64,000 nt of DNA from Spiribacter halobius (GTDB lineage: Bacteria; Pseudomonadota; Gammaproteobacteria; Nitrococcales; Nitrococcaceae): the NCBI RefSeq assembly GCF_020883455.1, contig NZ_CP086615.1:3224001-3288000 (forward strand). The letters are read 5' to 3'. The position numbers and the translations under genes are program-made. The notes beneath the pieces were generated by a model that saw only the letters and a list, made by a program, of their open reading frames with translations, was not told the origin of the DNA and searched no databases. How positions within the stretch are numbered: position 1 is the first letter of the stretch; every line of letters begins with the position of its first letter. Below are positions 27,001-36,378 of this stretch, in pieces.

Positions 27001-27364
27001 GTGTGTGTTCAAAAAGGTGCTTGAAATGCCGGGCCGTGAATACACATCGGCACTCGAGGCGGCTCAGGGGAGCTTGTTCACGTAAGTGTTTGAATCATGG
27101 TGTGACGAATCAAGAGGCCGTGCCCACCCAGGGAGCCATACGGCCTTGTGACGAGGGGGTGTGTGTTCAAAAAGGTGCCTGAAATGACGGGCCCTGAACA
27201 CACATCGACACTCGAGGCGGCTCAGGGGAGCTTGTTCACGTAAGTGTTTGAATCATGGTGTGACGAATCAAGAGGCCGTGCCCACCCAGGGAGCCATACG
27301 GCCTTGTGACGAGGGGGTGTGTGTTCAAAAAGGTGCCTGAAATGACGGGCCCTGAACACACATC
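27001..27364 (+). repeat. tandem repeat, 158-bp unit, 2.3 copies
   Basis: Units begin at 27001, 27159 and 27317 with GTGTGTGTTCAAAAAGGTGC; the third is cut after about 48 bp. Units 1 and 2 differ at only a few bases. Each unit holds a hairpin (TGTGTTCA ... TGAACACA, about 40 bp) and a second related segment, GTTCACGTAAGTGTTTGAAT. No open frame spans the array. Between 27365 and 27581 nothing further was recognised. Confidence 0.85.
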
Positions 27365-27581
27365 CTGAAGACCACGATTCTCAGCAACTGCCGGGGCCTT
27401 TGCGGCTACTGCGACCACTGAAGTCGATTCGCAATCTCCTGGCGCTGTAACGTGACTGCATGCCCCTTTCCGGCAAGAGGTCTCGCCAGCCGTAACCCGG
27501 GAAGTACCCGGCATAGATACCCCTGACACGCAGCGACCGGAATGCTGCGAATGGGCGAGGCGGCTCGATGGGGCCAGCGTC

Positions 27582-27694
27582 CGTATTCCGGCATCGTGAC
27601 CGGTGATTCCGGGAACGTGACGGCGGATTCCGATGCCGGGGCTGGAATCGGTCACCTTCAGCCGGAATTACCGGTCACGATGGACCGGAATACG
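27582..27694 (+). repeat. 113-bp inverted-repeat element with IS21-like end sequences
   Basis: The left arm is CGTATTCCGGCATCGTGACC and the right arm, read on the minus strand from 27694, starts CGTATTCCGGTCCATCGTGA. Each arm continues through CCGGTRATTCCGG. Repeated ATTCCG and GTGAC blocks are typical of the ends of some IS21-family elements. No transposase genes remain, so it is an end-to-end remnant or a MITE. It lies 38 bp from the stop of the primase-helicase gene. Confidence 0.6.
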
Positions 27695-27731
27695 CGCCGG
27701 TCACCGCCCAACGGCTGTCCCGGCGCCACGT

Positions 27732-30209
27732 TCACTCGTTGGGTTCCGGCTCCAGCGGCAGCTGCTGATCGCTGCCGGCGTCTTCGTCCCGCTCGTAACC
27801 AAGGGCTCGGTACGCCGCGAGGCGCTTGTCGAACATGCGCGCGAGCATCGGCACCTCCACGTCAACGTAGTCGTAGATCCGGACCTCGCGCTTGCCGCCA
27901 TTGAGCCGGTGTAGGCGACCCGCGTACTGGGTCACCGTTCCTTTCCATGCGATGGGCATGGCGAGGAAAAGCGTATCGAGTCGCCGGTCATCGAATCCTT
28001 CACCGACGTACCGGCCGGTCGCAAGAATCAACCGCTCTTCATCCTCCGCAATGGCCGCCAGACGATCCCGGGTCTCCCTGCGCTGGCGCACCCCCATGCC
28101 ACCGTGGAAAGTGACGAGATGGCGAACGAATCCGCGCAACCGCTCCGCGAGCCGGATCAGATGGTCTCTGCGCTCGGTCAGCACAAGGGGGCTGCGACCC
28201 GCTTCCAGCGCACTCAGAATATCGTCCACCACCTGCGCATTACGGTCTTCGCTTTCAGCCAGAGCGCCATAGATCTGCTGGATTGGTCGATCCTGCACGG
28301 GGTCCGGCAGCGTGAATCGCGTACGCCGGACGATGAGGCGGTGCCGGAACGCACGCTGCGCGGCCTGAGTGCGGGCGTCAGCGATGAACCGAGGCGGGCC
28401 GAGCTGCATCGTGAGAATGGGGTGATGACCGTCCCGGCGCGTGGGCGTCGCCGTCAGCCCGACAACGTAGCGTGCCTTGACTTCCGCGAGGACGCGCTCG
28501 AAGGAAAAGGCGGGCAGGTGATGGCACTCATCCACGATGACCTGGCCGTAGCCTGCGACAAGATCGGACACCTCGCCTTTACGAACGAGACTCTGGATCA
28601 TCGCAACGTCCAGCCGGCCGGTGGCACGCTGACGCCCGCCACCAATGCGACCGACCTCCTTCTCGGCGATGCCAAGGAACAGCGCCAACCGCGCCACCCA
28701 TTGCTCCATCAGGGGTTTCCGGTGGACCAGGACCAGGGTGCTGCACCCGCGTTTCGCCGCGAGAAACGCACCGAGGACGGTCTTCCCGAAGCCAGGCGGC
28801 GCGACAACAACTCCCATCTCCTCACCGAGCATCGCGTCTGCGGCATCACGTTGCGGAGCGGTCAGCTCGCCCCTGAAGGCGTGTTGCACGGATGCGCCCG
28901 AGGTGCGCTCGTCCTCGACAACAAGCTCGACATGCTGCTCGCCAAGCAGGGTTCGGAGCTCGGTCAGGCACCCGCGGGGGATCGCGAGGTAGGCCCCGTG
29001 GCTCTCATCGCGCGCAATCACCCGCGGCGTCAGCGCGGTGGACAGACGCATGCGCTGCTTGCTGTAGAACTCCGGGTTCTGGAACGCCGCCAGCCGTCGG
29101 ATGCGGCTGATCAATGGCGACGGTAGCCCCTCGGTGCGCACGAACAGCTTCTGGGCCAGCACGGCATGAACCGTATCCGGAAGCAGCGCCGGATCCAGCG
29201 CCGGTTTCACGCTGCCCGACGGCGGCAGTCGCCAGGGCGCTTCCCGCGGCTCACCACCCTCTCCCGACGGGACACCCAGCACCTGGTGCTTCCTCGCCGC
29301 CTCGGTGGCGAGGGCCTCCACCCGGGCGGGGGCGATACGCGGGATCGAGGCCAGGTAGCGCCACTGGTCCGGATACGGAGCAAGGTGCTCGTCGAGGAAC
29401 ACCGTATTTCCCTGGTCACGGGCACGGCGCTGTAGCGGGAGCGCAATCAGGTTGCCGAATCCCCCACGCGGGCGCGTGTCCTGGTTCGGGAACAGCCGGT
29501 CGTAGGACTCCAGAGCGATGTCGCGTCGGGTCGACATCGTCAGCGTCAGCAGGTGGCAGCCGAGCTGTCGTGCAAGCGATGCGGGGACAGGGCGCTCGAA
29601 GAAGAACCAGGCGTGCGCCCCGTCGCCGGACTGTGAGCGCTCCACCGCGCAGGGAACACCGGCAGCACGGCACGTGTCCCGGAAGGCGATGACGTCCTCC
29701 TGCCATGACTGCTTGTCGAAGTCGACCGCGAGAAAGCAGCACGTGTCGTCCGCAAGGAGCGGATAGACGCCCATCACCTGACGCCCCTGCAGGTGGGCGA
29801 GAAGTGCCTGATCGTCGACCGGCACGAACGCCTGATTCGGACACTCGCCGCACTTGATCTTCGGAAGTCCGCAGATCCCTGGCACGAACTTGTTCGAACA
29901 CCCGGGGCTGTAGCCGGCCTTGCCCGTCCTGCGACTGACGAACCGCAGGGGGTAGACGTCCTGGCGTCCCCGGAACAGCGCCCGAAACAGGGCGAGCTTC
30001 GCGGCGGGCGTTTCCGGTCCATCGGCCGCGGCCTCCGCGGACTCCTGCGACGCGGAAGCCCCGTTGGCGGAGGACTCGGCAAGCCGCAGCCGCAGGCGGC
30101 GAAGCTCCTCGCGAGCCCGCTCGCGCTCGGCATCGAGGGCAGCAAGCCGCTCCTCCTCGCGTGCGATGGTCGCGCGAATAGCCTCCGGCTTGTCGTCGTC
30201 ATCGGTCAT
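27732..30209 (-). CDS. TOTE-type primase-helicase
   Basis: The product has 825 residues. Residues 1-50 form a coiled coil. An archaeo-eukaryotic primase domain follows, with a Cys4 knuckle (C104, C113, C120, C123), the catalytic FLAVDFDK (D163, D165) and GDGAHAWFFF (His199). From about 445 is a superfamily 2 helicase: Walker A APPGFGKT (471-478), DECHH (561-565), GLTATP (585-590) and a C-terminal domain with TGRYVGEGFDD and QYAGRLHR. This architecture is the core of the TOTE conflict systems described by Aravind and colleagues, thought to act against invading DNA. The usual partner genes are absent here, so it is solitary. Repeats lie just downstream. Confidence 0.85.
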   Translation of the reverse strand: MTDDDDKPEAIRATIAREEERLAALDAERERAREELRRLRLRLAESSANGASASQESAEAAADGPETPAAKLALFRALFRGRQDVYPLRFVSRRTGKAGYSPGCSNKFVPGICGLPKIKCGECPNQAFVPVDDQALLAHLQGRQVMGVYPLLADDTCCFLAVDFDKQSWQEDVIAFRDTCRAAGVPCAVERSQSGDGAHAWFFFERPVPASLARQLGCHLLTLTMSTRRDIALESYDRLFPNQDTRPRGGFGNLIALPLQRRARDQGNTVFLDEHLAPYPDQWRYLASIPRIAPARVEALATEAARKHQVLGVPSGEGGEPREAPWRLPPSGSVKPALDPALLPDTVHAVLAQKLFVRTEGLPSPLISRIRRLAAFQNPEFYSKQRMRLSTALTPRVIARDESHGAYLAIPRGCLTELRTLLGEQHVELVVEDERTSGASVQHAFRGELTAPQRDAADAMLGEEMGVVVAPPGFGKTVLGAFLAAKRGCSTLVLVHRKPLMEQWVARLALFLGIAEKEVGRIGGGRQRATGRLDVAMIQSLVRKGEVSDLVAGYGQVIVDECHHLPAFSFERVLAEVKARYVVGLTATPTRRDGHHPILTMQLGPPRFIADARTQAAQRAFRHRLIVRRTRFTLPDPVQDRPIQQIYGALAESEDRNAQVVDDILSALEAGRSPLVLTERRDHLIRLAERLRGFVRHLVTFHGGMGVRQRRETRDRLAAIAEDEERLILATGRYVGEGFDDRRLDTLFLAMPIAWKGTVTQYAGRLHRLNGGKREVRIYDYVDVEVPMLARMFDKRLAAYRALGYERDEDAGSDQQLPLEPEPNE

Positions 30210-30359
30210 GCGCAGGCGACACTAGGCCGTGATAGCAACCGCCTGGAGAATGCTGTCATGCTCAATGGCGTATTGGCAGGCCGGGTGCTGGAAACCCGAC
30301 AGCATCAGTCCGGAGATGACTTCGACGGGCATGCCGCCGGCAAGACGATATTCGCAGTA

Positions 30360-30560
30360 ACGTCACCCGCCGGCGCCACGCGTGGGCGCGCATGCTCTGC
30401 CGGTCGCGACCGTCAAGCCGGATGTCGCCGCCGTGGACGTCGAGATCCGCCACGGCGCGGAGAAGTCGGGGCTTGCCCGCGCCCGAGGCGCCGGACGAAC
30501 CGACGACTTCGCCTGGGGCGACCGCTACCGCCGCTCCCGTCATGACGCCCGCCCTCGCCG
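30360..30560 (-). pseudogene. ABC transporter ATPase fragment (FetA/YbbL-like)
   Basis: The frame near 30541-30360 reads VAPGEVVGSSGASGAGKPRL, LRAVADLDVHGGDIRLDGRD and RRRVTLL. It is the Walker A region of a small ABC ATPase, with the usual Lys-Ser/Thr changed to Lys-Pro (GAGKP). Only about 60 residues remain; the signature and Walker B regions are missing. The sequence best recalls the FetA/YbbL family of iron exporters. The rest of 30210-30700 is empty. Confidence 0.6.
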
Positions 30561-30708
30561 AGCGCCTCCGACAGTTCATGGTTTCGCTACATCCATCCCC
30601 CGATGTGCCGGCATCCCGGACACTCCGGCCCCACGCGGATCGAACGGACTGGAAGCGATGGCGCACGGCGCACCGAGCCACAGGGACCGAAACGGGCAGG
30701 TGCGTGAA

Positions 30709-31953
30709 TCAGTGCCGATGACCGGTGGGAGGGCGACGGAACCACTCGGCGGCTTGCTCGGCGGTCATGGGTTCCCCCGGAAAGCTGCCCTGGGCCGCGT
30801 CGCACCCCTCCCAGCGCAGGAACTCCCACTGATTGGCGCTGTTCACGCCCTCGGCCAAGGCGGTCATGGACTGGGTGTGGGCAAGGGCGATGACCGATCG
30901 GGTGATGGCGGCGCAGTCAGCGTCGCGATCCAACCCCTCGATGAAACGCGATGCGACCTTGAGGCCGTGCAGGTCCAGGTGGCGCAGCTGCGCCACCGAG
31001 CAGGAACCGGTGCCGAATTGATCGGCGATGACCGCCACGCGCAGGCGGCGCAGCTCGGCAATGGCCGTGCTGGCCGCCCGCAGATTGCGCAGCAGACCCG
31101 GCTCCGCGACCTCCAGGGCGAGCGCCGAGGGGGCCAGATCCCAGGCTTTGAGCTGCTCGCGCACCCCCTCCGTCAGACTGTCCTCGGCCAGCGCAGCGGC
31201 CGGCACATTGACGCTGACGCGCAGGCCGTGTCCCGCCGCGCCCCCCAAAGCGACCGCCTCGCGGCACGCCTCGCCGATCAGCCGCCTCCCCAAGGGGGCC
31301 GCCAGCCCCTCCGCCTCGGCCAAGGCCTCCAGATCAGTGCCCGCAAGGGTTTCGCCGGGACCCGGTGTCCATTGGGCCTGCAGCTCGATGCCCAGGAGCT
31401 GGCCGCGGCTCAGCCCTACAATCGGTGCGAGCCGGTAGCCCAGAGCGTCCGAGCGGATGGCCTCGGCGAGACCCGATGCTCGTCGTTTTCCCTGGCCCGG
31501 TAGCGATGCCGTCTGGCGAATGTTGCACCACGCCCGCAGGGCGCACACCACCAGGGATTGCAGCCGCTGGGCGGTGAGCTCGGTTTTGACGAAGTAGCCG
31601 TTGATCTCGTAGCCGAGGATGACCTCCCGCTCCGGAGCCTGGCCCGGCTGACCCGTGCGCAGCACGATCTGGATCTCGCGATTGCCGAGGGTTTCGCGGA
31701 TGTACCGGCACAGCCGCAGGCCGGCATCGTCGGTCTCCATGACCACGTCAAGGATCACCAGGGCCATGTCCGGTCGGGCGGCCAGCCGTTCGCGGGCCTC
31801 GACGGCGGAGGACGCGTGGTGAAGCTCGATGGGACGGCCTTCGAATGCCATGCGCTCCAGCAGCATGCCGGTGATCTCGTGGATGGCAGGCTCGTCATCC
31901 ACCACCAGCACCGGCCAGGGCGATCCGGGGCGGTCTTCCGCAGTGGGGTTCAT
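30709..31953 (-). CDS. response regulator with receiver and degenerate EAL domain
   Basis: The product has 414 residues. The start at the ATG at 31953 gives a receiver domain beginning at VLVVDDEPA with phospho-Asp69 in VILDVVME and Lys in YFVKTEL. An EAL-fold domain follows from about residue 160. Its catalytic motifs are eroded: EAL reads GIELQAQW, the DDFGTG loop reads ADQFGTG, and the KID strand reads LKVASRF. It probably no longer hydrolyses c-di-GMP and may bind it or act as a protein switch. It is downstream of the permease-kinase at 32013 with a 60-bp gap and is likely its partner. Confidence 0.85.
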   Translation of the reverse strand: MNPTAEDRPGSPWPVLVVDDEPAIHEITGMLLERMAFEGRPIELHHASSAVEARERLAARPDMALVILDVVMETDDAGLRLCRYIRETLGNREIQIVLRTGQPGQAPEREVILGYEINGYFVKTELTAQRLQSLVVCALRAWCNIRQTASLPGQGKRRASGLAEAIRSDALGYRLAPIVGLSRGQLLGIELQAQWTPGPGETLAGTDLEALAEAEGLAAPLGRRLIGEACREAVALGGAAGHGLRVSVNVPAAALAEDSLTEGVREQLKAWDLAPSALALEVAEPGLLRNLRAASTAIAELRRLRVAVIADQFGTGSCSVAQLRHLDLHGLKVASRFIEGLDRDADCAAITRSVIALAHTQSMTALAEGVNSANQWEFLRWEGCDAAQGSFPGEPMTAEQAAEWFRRPPTGHRH

Positions 31954-32012
31954 GCTTTGAGCGTAACCGCCCCCGGGTCCCGGTTGCCAGTGAGCATGCG
32001 CGAGCCCCACCC

Positions 32013-34718
32013 TCACTCGGACTCCGGCGGCAGCCTGCGCGGGAACTCCACCACGAAGCGGGCGCCGTGACCGTAGCCCCCCTGGCTCTCCACCCGAATC
32101 GAGCCTCCCAGGGTGCGGGTCACCAGGTTGAAGACCACGTGCAGCCCGAGCCCCGTGCCGCCGGCGCTGCGCCGGGTGGTGAAGAAGGGTTCGAAGATGC
32201 GCTCTGCCAGGGCCGCCGGAATGCCCCGCCCATTGTCCGTCACGCTCAGCCGCACGCGCTCCCCGGGCAACTCCCGGGCCTCGATCCGGATCACCCCGCC
32301 CGCGTGGTCGTCAGGGAAGGCGTGCTGGACAGCGTTCAGGACCAGGTTGGTGACCACCTGGGCCAGCGGACCCGGGTAGCTGTCCACGCGCAGCTCCTCG
32401 GGGCAGGCGAGCTCCAGCCGATGGGGTGTCTGGCGCAGCTGCGGGCTGATGCTGGCCAGCGTCTCCTCCAGGTACGTGCGCAGGTCAATCTCCCGGCGCT
32501 CCTCGCTCGCCCGGTCCACGGCCACCTGCTTGAAGCTCTGGATCAGGCCGGCGGCGCGACGGGCATTGGTGAGCATCAGCCGGGCAGACGCCCCGGCATC
32601 GTCCAGGAATGACTTCAGCGCCGCGTCGTCCAGCTCGCCCCGGGCGTGCTGCCGGGCCACGGCCCGGGCCCGGTCGTCCAGAAAGGACGCGGCGGTCACG
32701 GTGACGCCCACCGGTGTATTGATCTCGTGGGCTACACCGGCGACCAACCCCCCCAGGGAGGCCATACGCTCGGATTGCACCAGGTCATGCTGGGTCTGCT
32801 CCAGGTGGTGGAGGGAGTTCACCAGCTCGCTCTCCGCCAGTTCCCGGCTCTCGTGGGAGAGCACCATCCACCACGCAGCGACCGCGAGCAGCCCCAGCAA
32901 GCCACCGTAGAGGCGCAGGAAGACGCCCGCCAATTCCCGGTCAGCCTGAACCGGATCAGGCTCGATGAGCCGATAGGAGAGCAGGAACAGAGCCCCCGCG
33001 ATGATCGCCAGTACCGTGAACAACACCAGGAAGCGCCCGACCCGGCGCCCCAGTTCGGGGCGAAAGGTGGGCTGCTCCAGGCTCGGGGCGCCGCGACTGC
33101 GAAACGGGGCCAACAACGGTTCCGGCGCTTTGCAGATGTCGTGACAGTGGGTGTCCAGACTACAGCACAGTGAGCAGATGGGCCCCTCGTAGAAGGGACA
33201 GTGGGCCAGATCCTGGGGCTCGTAGGCGCGCTCGCAGATGCAGCACACCCGGGCATGGGGATCCAGGCGACGGCCCGCCTCGTCCCGGGCCAGGTAGTAG
33301 CGGCCGCGAGTGGCCACGCCGATGGCCACGGCTGCGCCGAAGGCGGTCACCAGGGAGAGCAGCGCGGAGTACACGCGGGCCAGCTCGCCGAGCAGGCCGG
33401 ACCAGGCGGCGATGGAGAGCAGCGAGGCGATCAGCATCGCCCCACAGCCCACCGGATTGATGTTGTAGAGATGGGCGCGCTTGAACTCGATGAAGGGCGG
33501 GCTGACCCGCAGGGGCTTGAGCACCACCAGGTCGGCGACGATGGCGCCGATCCAGGCGATGGCCACGTTGGCGTACACGGCCAGCACCGCCTCCAGCGTC
33601 TCGAAGATACCCAGCAGCATCAGCAGCAGCGCGATCAGCACGTTGAACACCAGCCAGATCACCCGACCGGGGTGGTAGTGAGCTACTCGGGAGAAGAAAT
33701 TGCCCCAGGCGAGAGAGCCGGCATAGGCATTGGTGACGTTGATCTTCACCTGGGAGAGCAGCACGAAGGCGGTGGCGACCGCGAGCACCGTACCCGCGTC
33801 CTCGAACATGTAGGAGTAGGCCTCGATGTACATGCGGATGGGCTCGATGGCCCGGCTGTAGTCGGCGCCATGGCGCACCGCCACGAAGGCGAGCAGCCCT
33901 CCCGCCAGGATCTTCGCTCCCCCCACGAGGATCCACCCCGGCCCGGCGAGCACCATGGAGGCCCACCACCGTCGGCGATTCTGCGGGGTCAGGTCCGGCA
34001 GGAAGCGCAGGTAGTCAACCTGCTCCCCCACCTGCACCACCAGGGAGAAGAGCACCCCGGTGGCCGCGCCGAAAGACATCAGATTGAACGCCCCCTCCCC
34101 CGTGGCCCGACCGGCGAATTGCGACCACTCCCTCAGGATCTCCGGCTCGGTGGCGAAGATGAACACAAAAGGCGTCAGCAACAGCAGCACCCAGAAGGGT
34201 TGGGTGACCAGCTGCAGCTGGTTGATCAGGGTGATGCCGAAGAAGGTGATGGGGATGATGACCAGCGAGGAGACCACGTAGCCAAAGACGATCTGCAACC
34301 CGAAGTACAGGTGCAGCGCCTGGGCCATGATGGCCGCCTCCAGGGCAAAGAAGATGAAGGTGAAGGAGGCGTAGATCAGCGAGGTAATGGTGGAGCCGAT
34401 GTAGCCGAACCCGGCTCCCCGGGTGAGCAGGTCCATGTCGATGTTGTAGCGGCTCGCGTAGTAGCTGATGGGCAGGGCGGTCAGAAAGATCACGACGATC
34501 GCGAACAGGATCGCCGGGAACGCATTGGCGAAGCCATAGCTCAGCGTCACCGCCCCGCCGATGGCTTCCAGGGCGAGAAAGGAGATGCCCCCGAGGGCGG
34601 TATTGGCGACAAGGGCCGGGGGCCAGCGCCGGTACGCCCGGGCCGCGTAGCGCAGGGAGTAGTCCTCCAGCGTCTCGTTGGCCACCCAGGCCCGGTAGTG
34701 GCGCTTGACCCGGATCAC
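32013..34718 (-). CDS. NCS1 permease-fused sensor histidine kinase
   Basis: The product has 901 residues. Residues about 30-470 form a 12-TM-type nucleobase/cation symporter-1 (NCS1) permease, as in purine, cytosine or hydantoin transporters. Next comes a cytoplasmic Cys-rich module (about 487-520: CCICERAY, HCPFYEG, CSLCC, CHDIC) that could bind zinc, then two TM helices and a coiled coil. A HisKA domain (GVAHEINTP, His664) and HATPase_c (NLVLNAVQH, DNGRGIP, GTGLGL) complete it. It resembles CbrA, where a different permease family is fused to a kinase. The sensed solute may be a urea-like or amide compound, given the divergent fmdA-amiS genes. Confidence 0.9.
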   Translation of the reverse strand: MIRVKRHYRAWVANETLEDYSLRYAARAYRRWPPALVANTALGGISFLALEAIGGAVTLSYGFANAFPAILFAIVVIFLTALPISYYASRYNIDMDLLTRGAGFGYIGSTITSLIYASFTFIFFALEAAIMAQALHLYFGLQIVFGYVVSSLVIIPITFFGITLINQLQLVTQPFWVLLLLTPFVFIFATEPEILREWSQFAGRATGEGAFNLMSFGAATGVLFSLVVQVGEQVDYLRFLPDLTPQNRRRWWASMVLAGPGWILVGGAKILAGGLLAFVAVRHGADYSRAIEPIRMYIEAYSYMFEDAGTVLAVATAFVLLSQVKINVTNAYAGSLAWGNFFSRVAHYHPGRVIWLVFNVLIALLLMLLGIFETLEAVLAVYANVAIAWIGAIVADLVVLKPLRVSPPFIEFKRAHLYNINPVGCGAMLIASLLSIAAWSGLLGELARVYSALLSLVTAFGAAVAIGVATRGRYYLARDEAGRRLDPHARVCCICERAYEPQDLAHCPFYEGPICSLCCSLDTHCHDICKAPEPLLAPFRSRGAPSLEQPTFRPELGRRVGRFLVLFTVLAIIAGALFLLSYRLIEPDPVQADRELAGVFLRLYGGLLGLLAVAAWWMVLSHESRELAESELVNSLHHLEQTQHDLVQSERMASLGGLVAGVAHEINTPVGVTVTAASFLDDRARAVARQHARGELDDAALKSFLDDAGASARLMLTNARRAAGLIQSFKQVAVDRASEERREIDLRTYLEETLASISPQLRQTPHRLELACPEELRVDSYPGPLAQVVTNLVLNAVQHAFPDDHAGGVIRIEARELPGERVRLSVTDNGRGIPAALAERIFEPFFTTRRSAGGTGLGLHVVFNLVTRTLGGSIRVESQGGYGHGARFVVEFPRRLPPESE

Positions 34719-34951
34719 TGCCGTTCGTCCCGTTCCCGGGGCTCGGTGCTTGACTTGCGGTCACGCCCGACCACTCTGTAGGCGTGGTGCGCGGGGTCAC
34801 CGGCGTCGACCGCCAGCCGGGCTCGAGGCCGGTCCGCGGTCACTCGGCCCTGGCTCATTCGGCCCGGCGCCAGGGGATCCGCCATGGGGTATTGCTGCAA
34901 TTCTGTCCCTGAACGTCCATGGCGGTCGGATGTGGGAGCGGCCTGAGGACC

Positions 34952-36091
34952 ATGGCTACGCACCGGCTGGACGGACTCATCCGCCGCATACATGCCGCTG
35001 CCGGCCATGAGGCCCGCTGGGCCGGGGCCGTTAGTGCGTTGCGCCGGGTCATGGACGGGCGCTGCGCGGTACTGGCCCGCCACGATTTCCTTCGGGGCCG
35101 CGGGGAATGGCTGGTGGATTCCCCCACGGAGCCGCAGGCCCGGCAGGCCTACGCAGAGGAATACTCCGCCCGCAATCCCTGGTTCATGTCCAGCGTGGAG
35201 TACCGACCCGGTCGGGTGATGGGTGGCGAGGAGCTGCTCCACCCCGACGAGCTGGTGCGCACCGATTTCTACCGCCAGTACCTGCAGCGCCTGGGCCTGC
35301 TGCACCGGCTCTGCGGGGTGGTGGCACGCCGGGGCGATCAGGTCTGGTACCTCGACGTGCTCCGTGGCCCGAGTGAGCCGGCGTTCGGCGTGGACGAGCG
35401 CCGGCGCATGCGCACGGTGCTCCGCCACGTCTCGGTCTCCCTGAAGAACCACTGGAGCCTGCGCGATACGGACCAGATGAACCGGGCCCTGCTGACCGTG
35501 GTCGACGACCTGGCGCCTGCCGTGTTTGTCGTCGACGGGCGGGCACAGGTGCTGCTCAGCAATGCGCGTTGCGAGGCCTTCCTGGATCGTTGCCCGGGCT
35601 TGCGGCTGCGCCACGGCCGGCTCTCGGCCGAAGTGCACACCGAACAGCGCGCCCTGCTGGAAGCCGTCGCCCGGGCGGCGGAGGTCGATCGGGAACGGCC
35701 GGGGGACGGCCCGGCCGACCAGGTCGTGAGCCTTCGCGCCGGGGGCGGTGCGCCGGTGACGGTGCTGCTGGTGCGACCCGCCGGGCGGCTGGTCGCCGCG
35801 GAGGGTGGCATCCGCGAGGGTGCGGCAGTGGTCGTGGGCAAGACCCACGGGGTGGCGGAGCACGATATGGAGCGCTGCGTCTTCCCCCGGCTCTTCGATC
35901 TGACACCCGCCCAGGCACGGCTCGCCGGCCTGGTGCTGAGCGGTACCGGGCTCTGGGACTGCGCCCGGCGCCTGGGCGTCTCCGAGAACACGGTGCGCAG
36001 CCACCTCAAGCAGATCTACCAGAAGACGAACTGCCACGGGCAACTGGACCTGGTCCGCCTGCACGCCCAGGTCTGCACCGAGTACCTCTGA
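34952..36091 (+). CDS. LuxR-family transcriptional regulator
   Basis: The 379-residue product starts at the ATG at 34952 with TGAGGA just upstream; an ATG at 34919 is possible. The N-terminal 190 residues are a PAS/GAF-like sensing region (NPWFMSSVEYRPGRVMGGEE). A second region (200-310) contains VFVVDGRAQVLLSNARCEAFL, a PAS-like core. The C-terminal HTH (LTPAQARLAGLVLSGTGLWD, then LGVSENTVRSHLKQIYQKTN) is typical LuxR/FixJ. It is divergent from the permease-kinase and next to the formamidase gene, so it likely controls amide use. Confidence 0.88.
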   Translation: MATHRLDGLIRRIHAAAGHEARWAGAVSALRRVMDGRCAVLARHDFLRGRGEWLVDSPTEPQARQAYAEEYSARNPWFMSSVEYRPGRVMGGEELLHPDELVRTDFYRQYLQRLGLLHRLCGVVARRGDQVWYLDVLRGPSEPAFGVDERRRMRTVLRHVSVSLKNHWSLRDTDQMNRALLTVVDDLAPAVFVVDGRAQVLLSNARCEAFLDRCPGLRLRHGRLSAEVHTEQRALLEAVARAAEVDRERPGDGPADQVVSLRAGGGAPVTVLLVRPAGRLVAAEGGIREGAAVVVGKTHGVAEHDMERCVFPRLFDLTPAQARLAGLVLSGTGLWDCARRLGVSENTVRSHLKQIYQKTNCHGQLDLVRLHAQVCTEYL

Positions 36092-36212
36092 ATCGCACGG
36101 CCACGGTTCACCGGTGATGGACCGCCCGAGGCCTCTCGCCACTTGCCGCTCCACGATCTTCTCCCCCCATTCGGTCCTCCGATTGTCACTCGTGCGCGCG
36201 AGTCGGGCCTCA

Positions 36213-36251
36213 CCCGCCGGGGTGAGACCGGGCCGCCCGCCGGGGTCACAC
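36213..36251 (+). promoter_or_regulatory. direct repeats upstream of formamidase
   Basis: CCCGCCGGGGTGAGAC (36213-36228) and CCCGCCGGGGTCACAC (36236-36251) are 23 bp apart, about two helical turns. They lie in the 287-bp gap between the LuxR gene and fmdA and may be binding sites for that regulator. No other signal is evident in the gap. Confidence 0.4.
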
Positions 36252-36378
36252 GCGTCTCGCCGGGCGGGGGATTCGTCGCGCCCGGGGCGGCGCTAGCCTC
36301 GCTCCCAGGCTGCACTGCGCGCCTGATCCCGGGTGGCAGCGGCGGCGCATTTGGCAAAGCGACGGGAGGAGCGAGGTC

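Noticed and set aside
27001-27364. CRISPR or integron attC array
   Set aside because: Units are 158 bp and nearly identical throughout with no variable spacers; GTTRRRY/RYYYAAC core sites and an integrase are absent.
34715-36154. Long open frame (479 codons) on the minus strand
   Set aside because: It is the antisense shadow of the LuxR-family regulator, which has clear domains and a ribosome site.
36181-36260. Guanidine or other riboswitch upstream of fmdA
   Set aside because: The GC-rich direct repeats do not show the ACGR loops or other conserved bases of guanidine aptamers.
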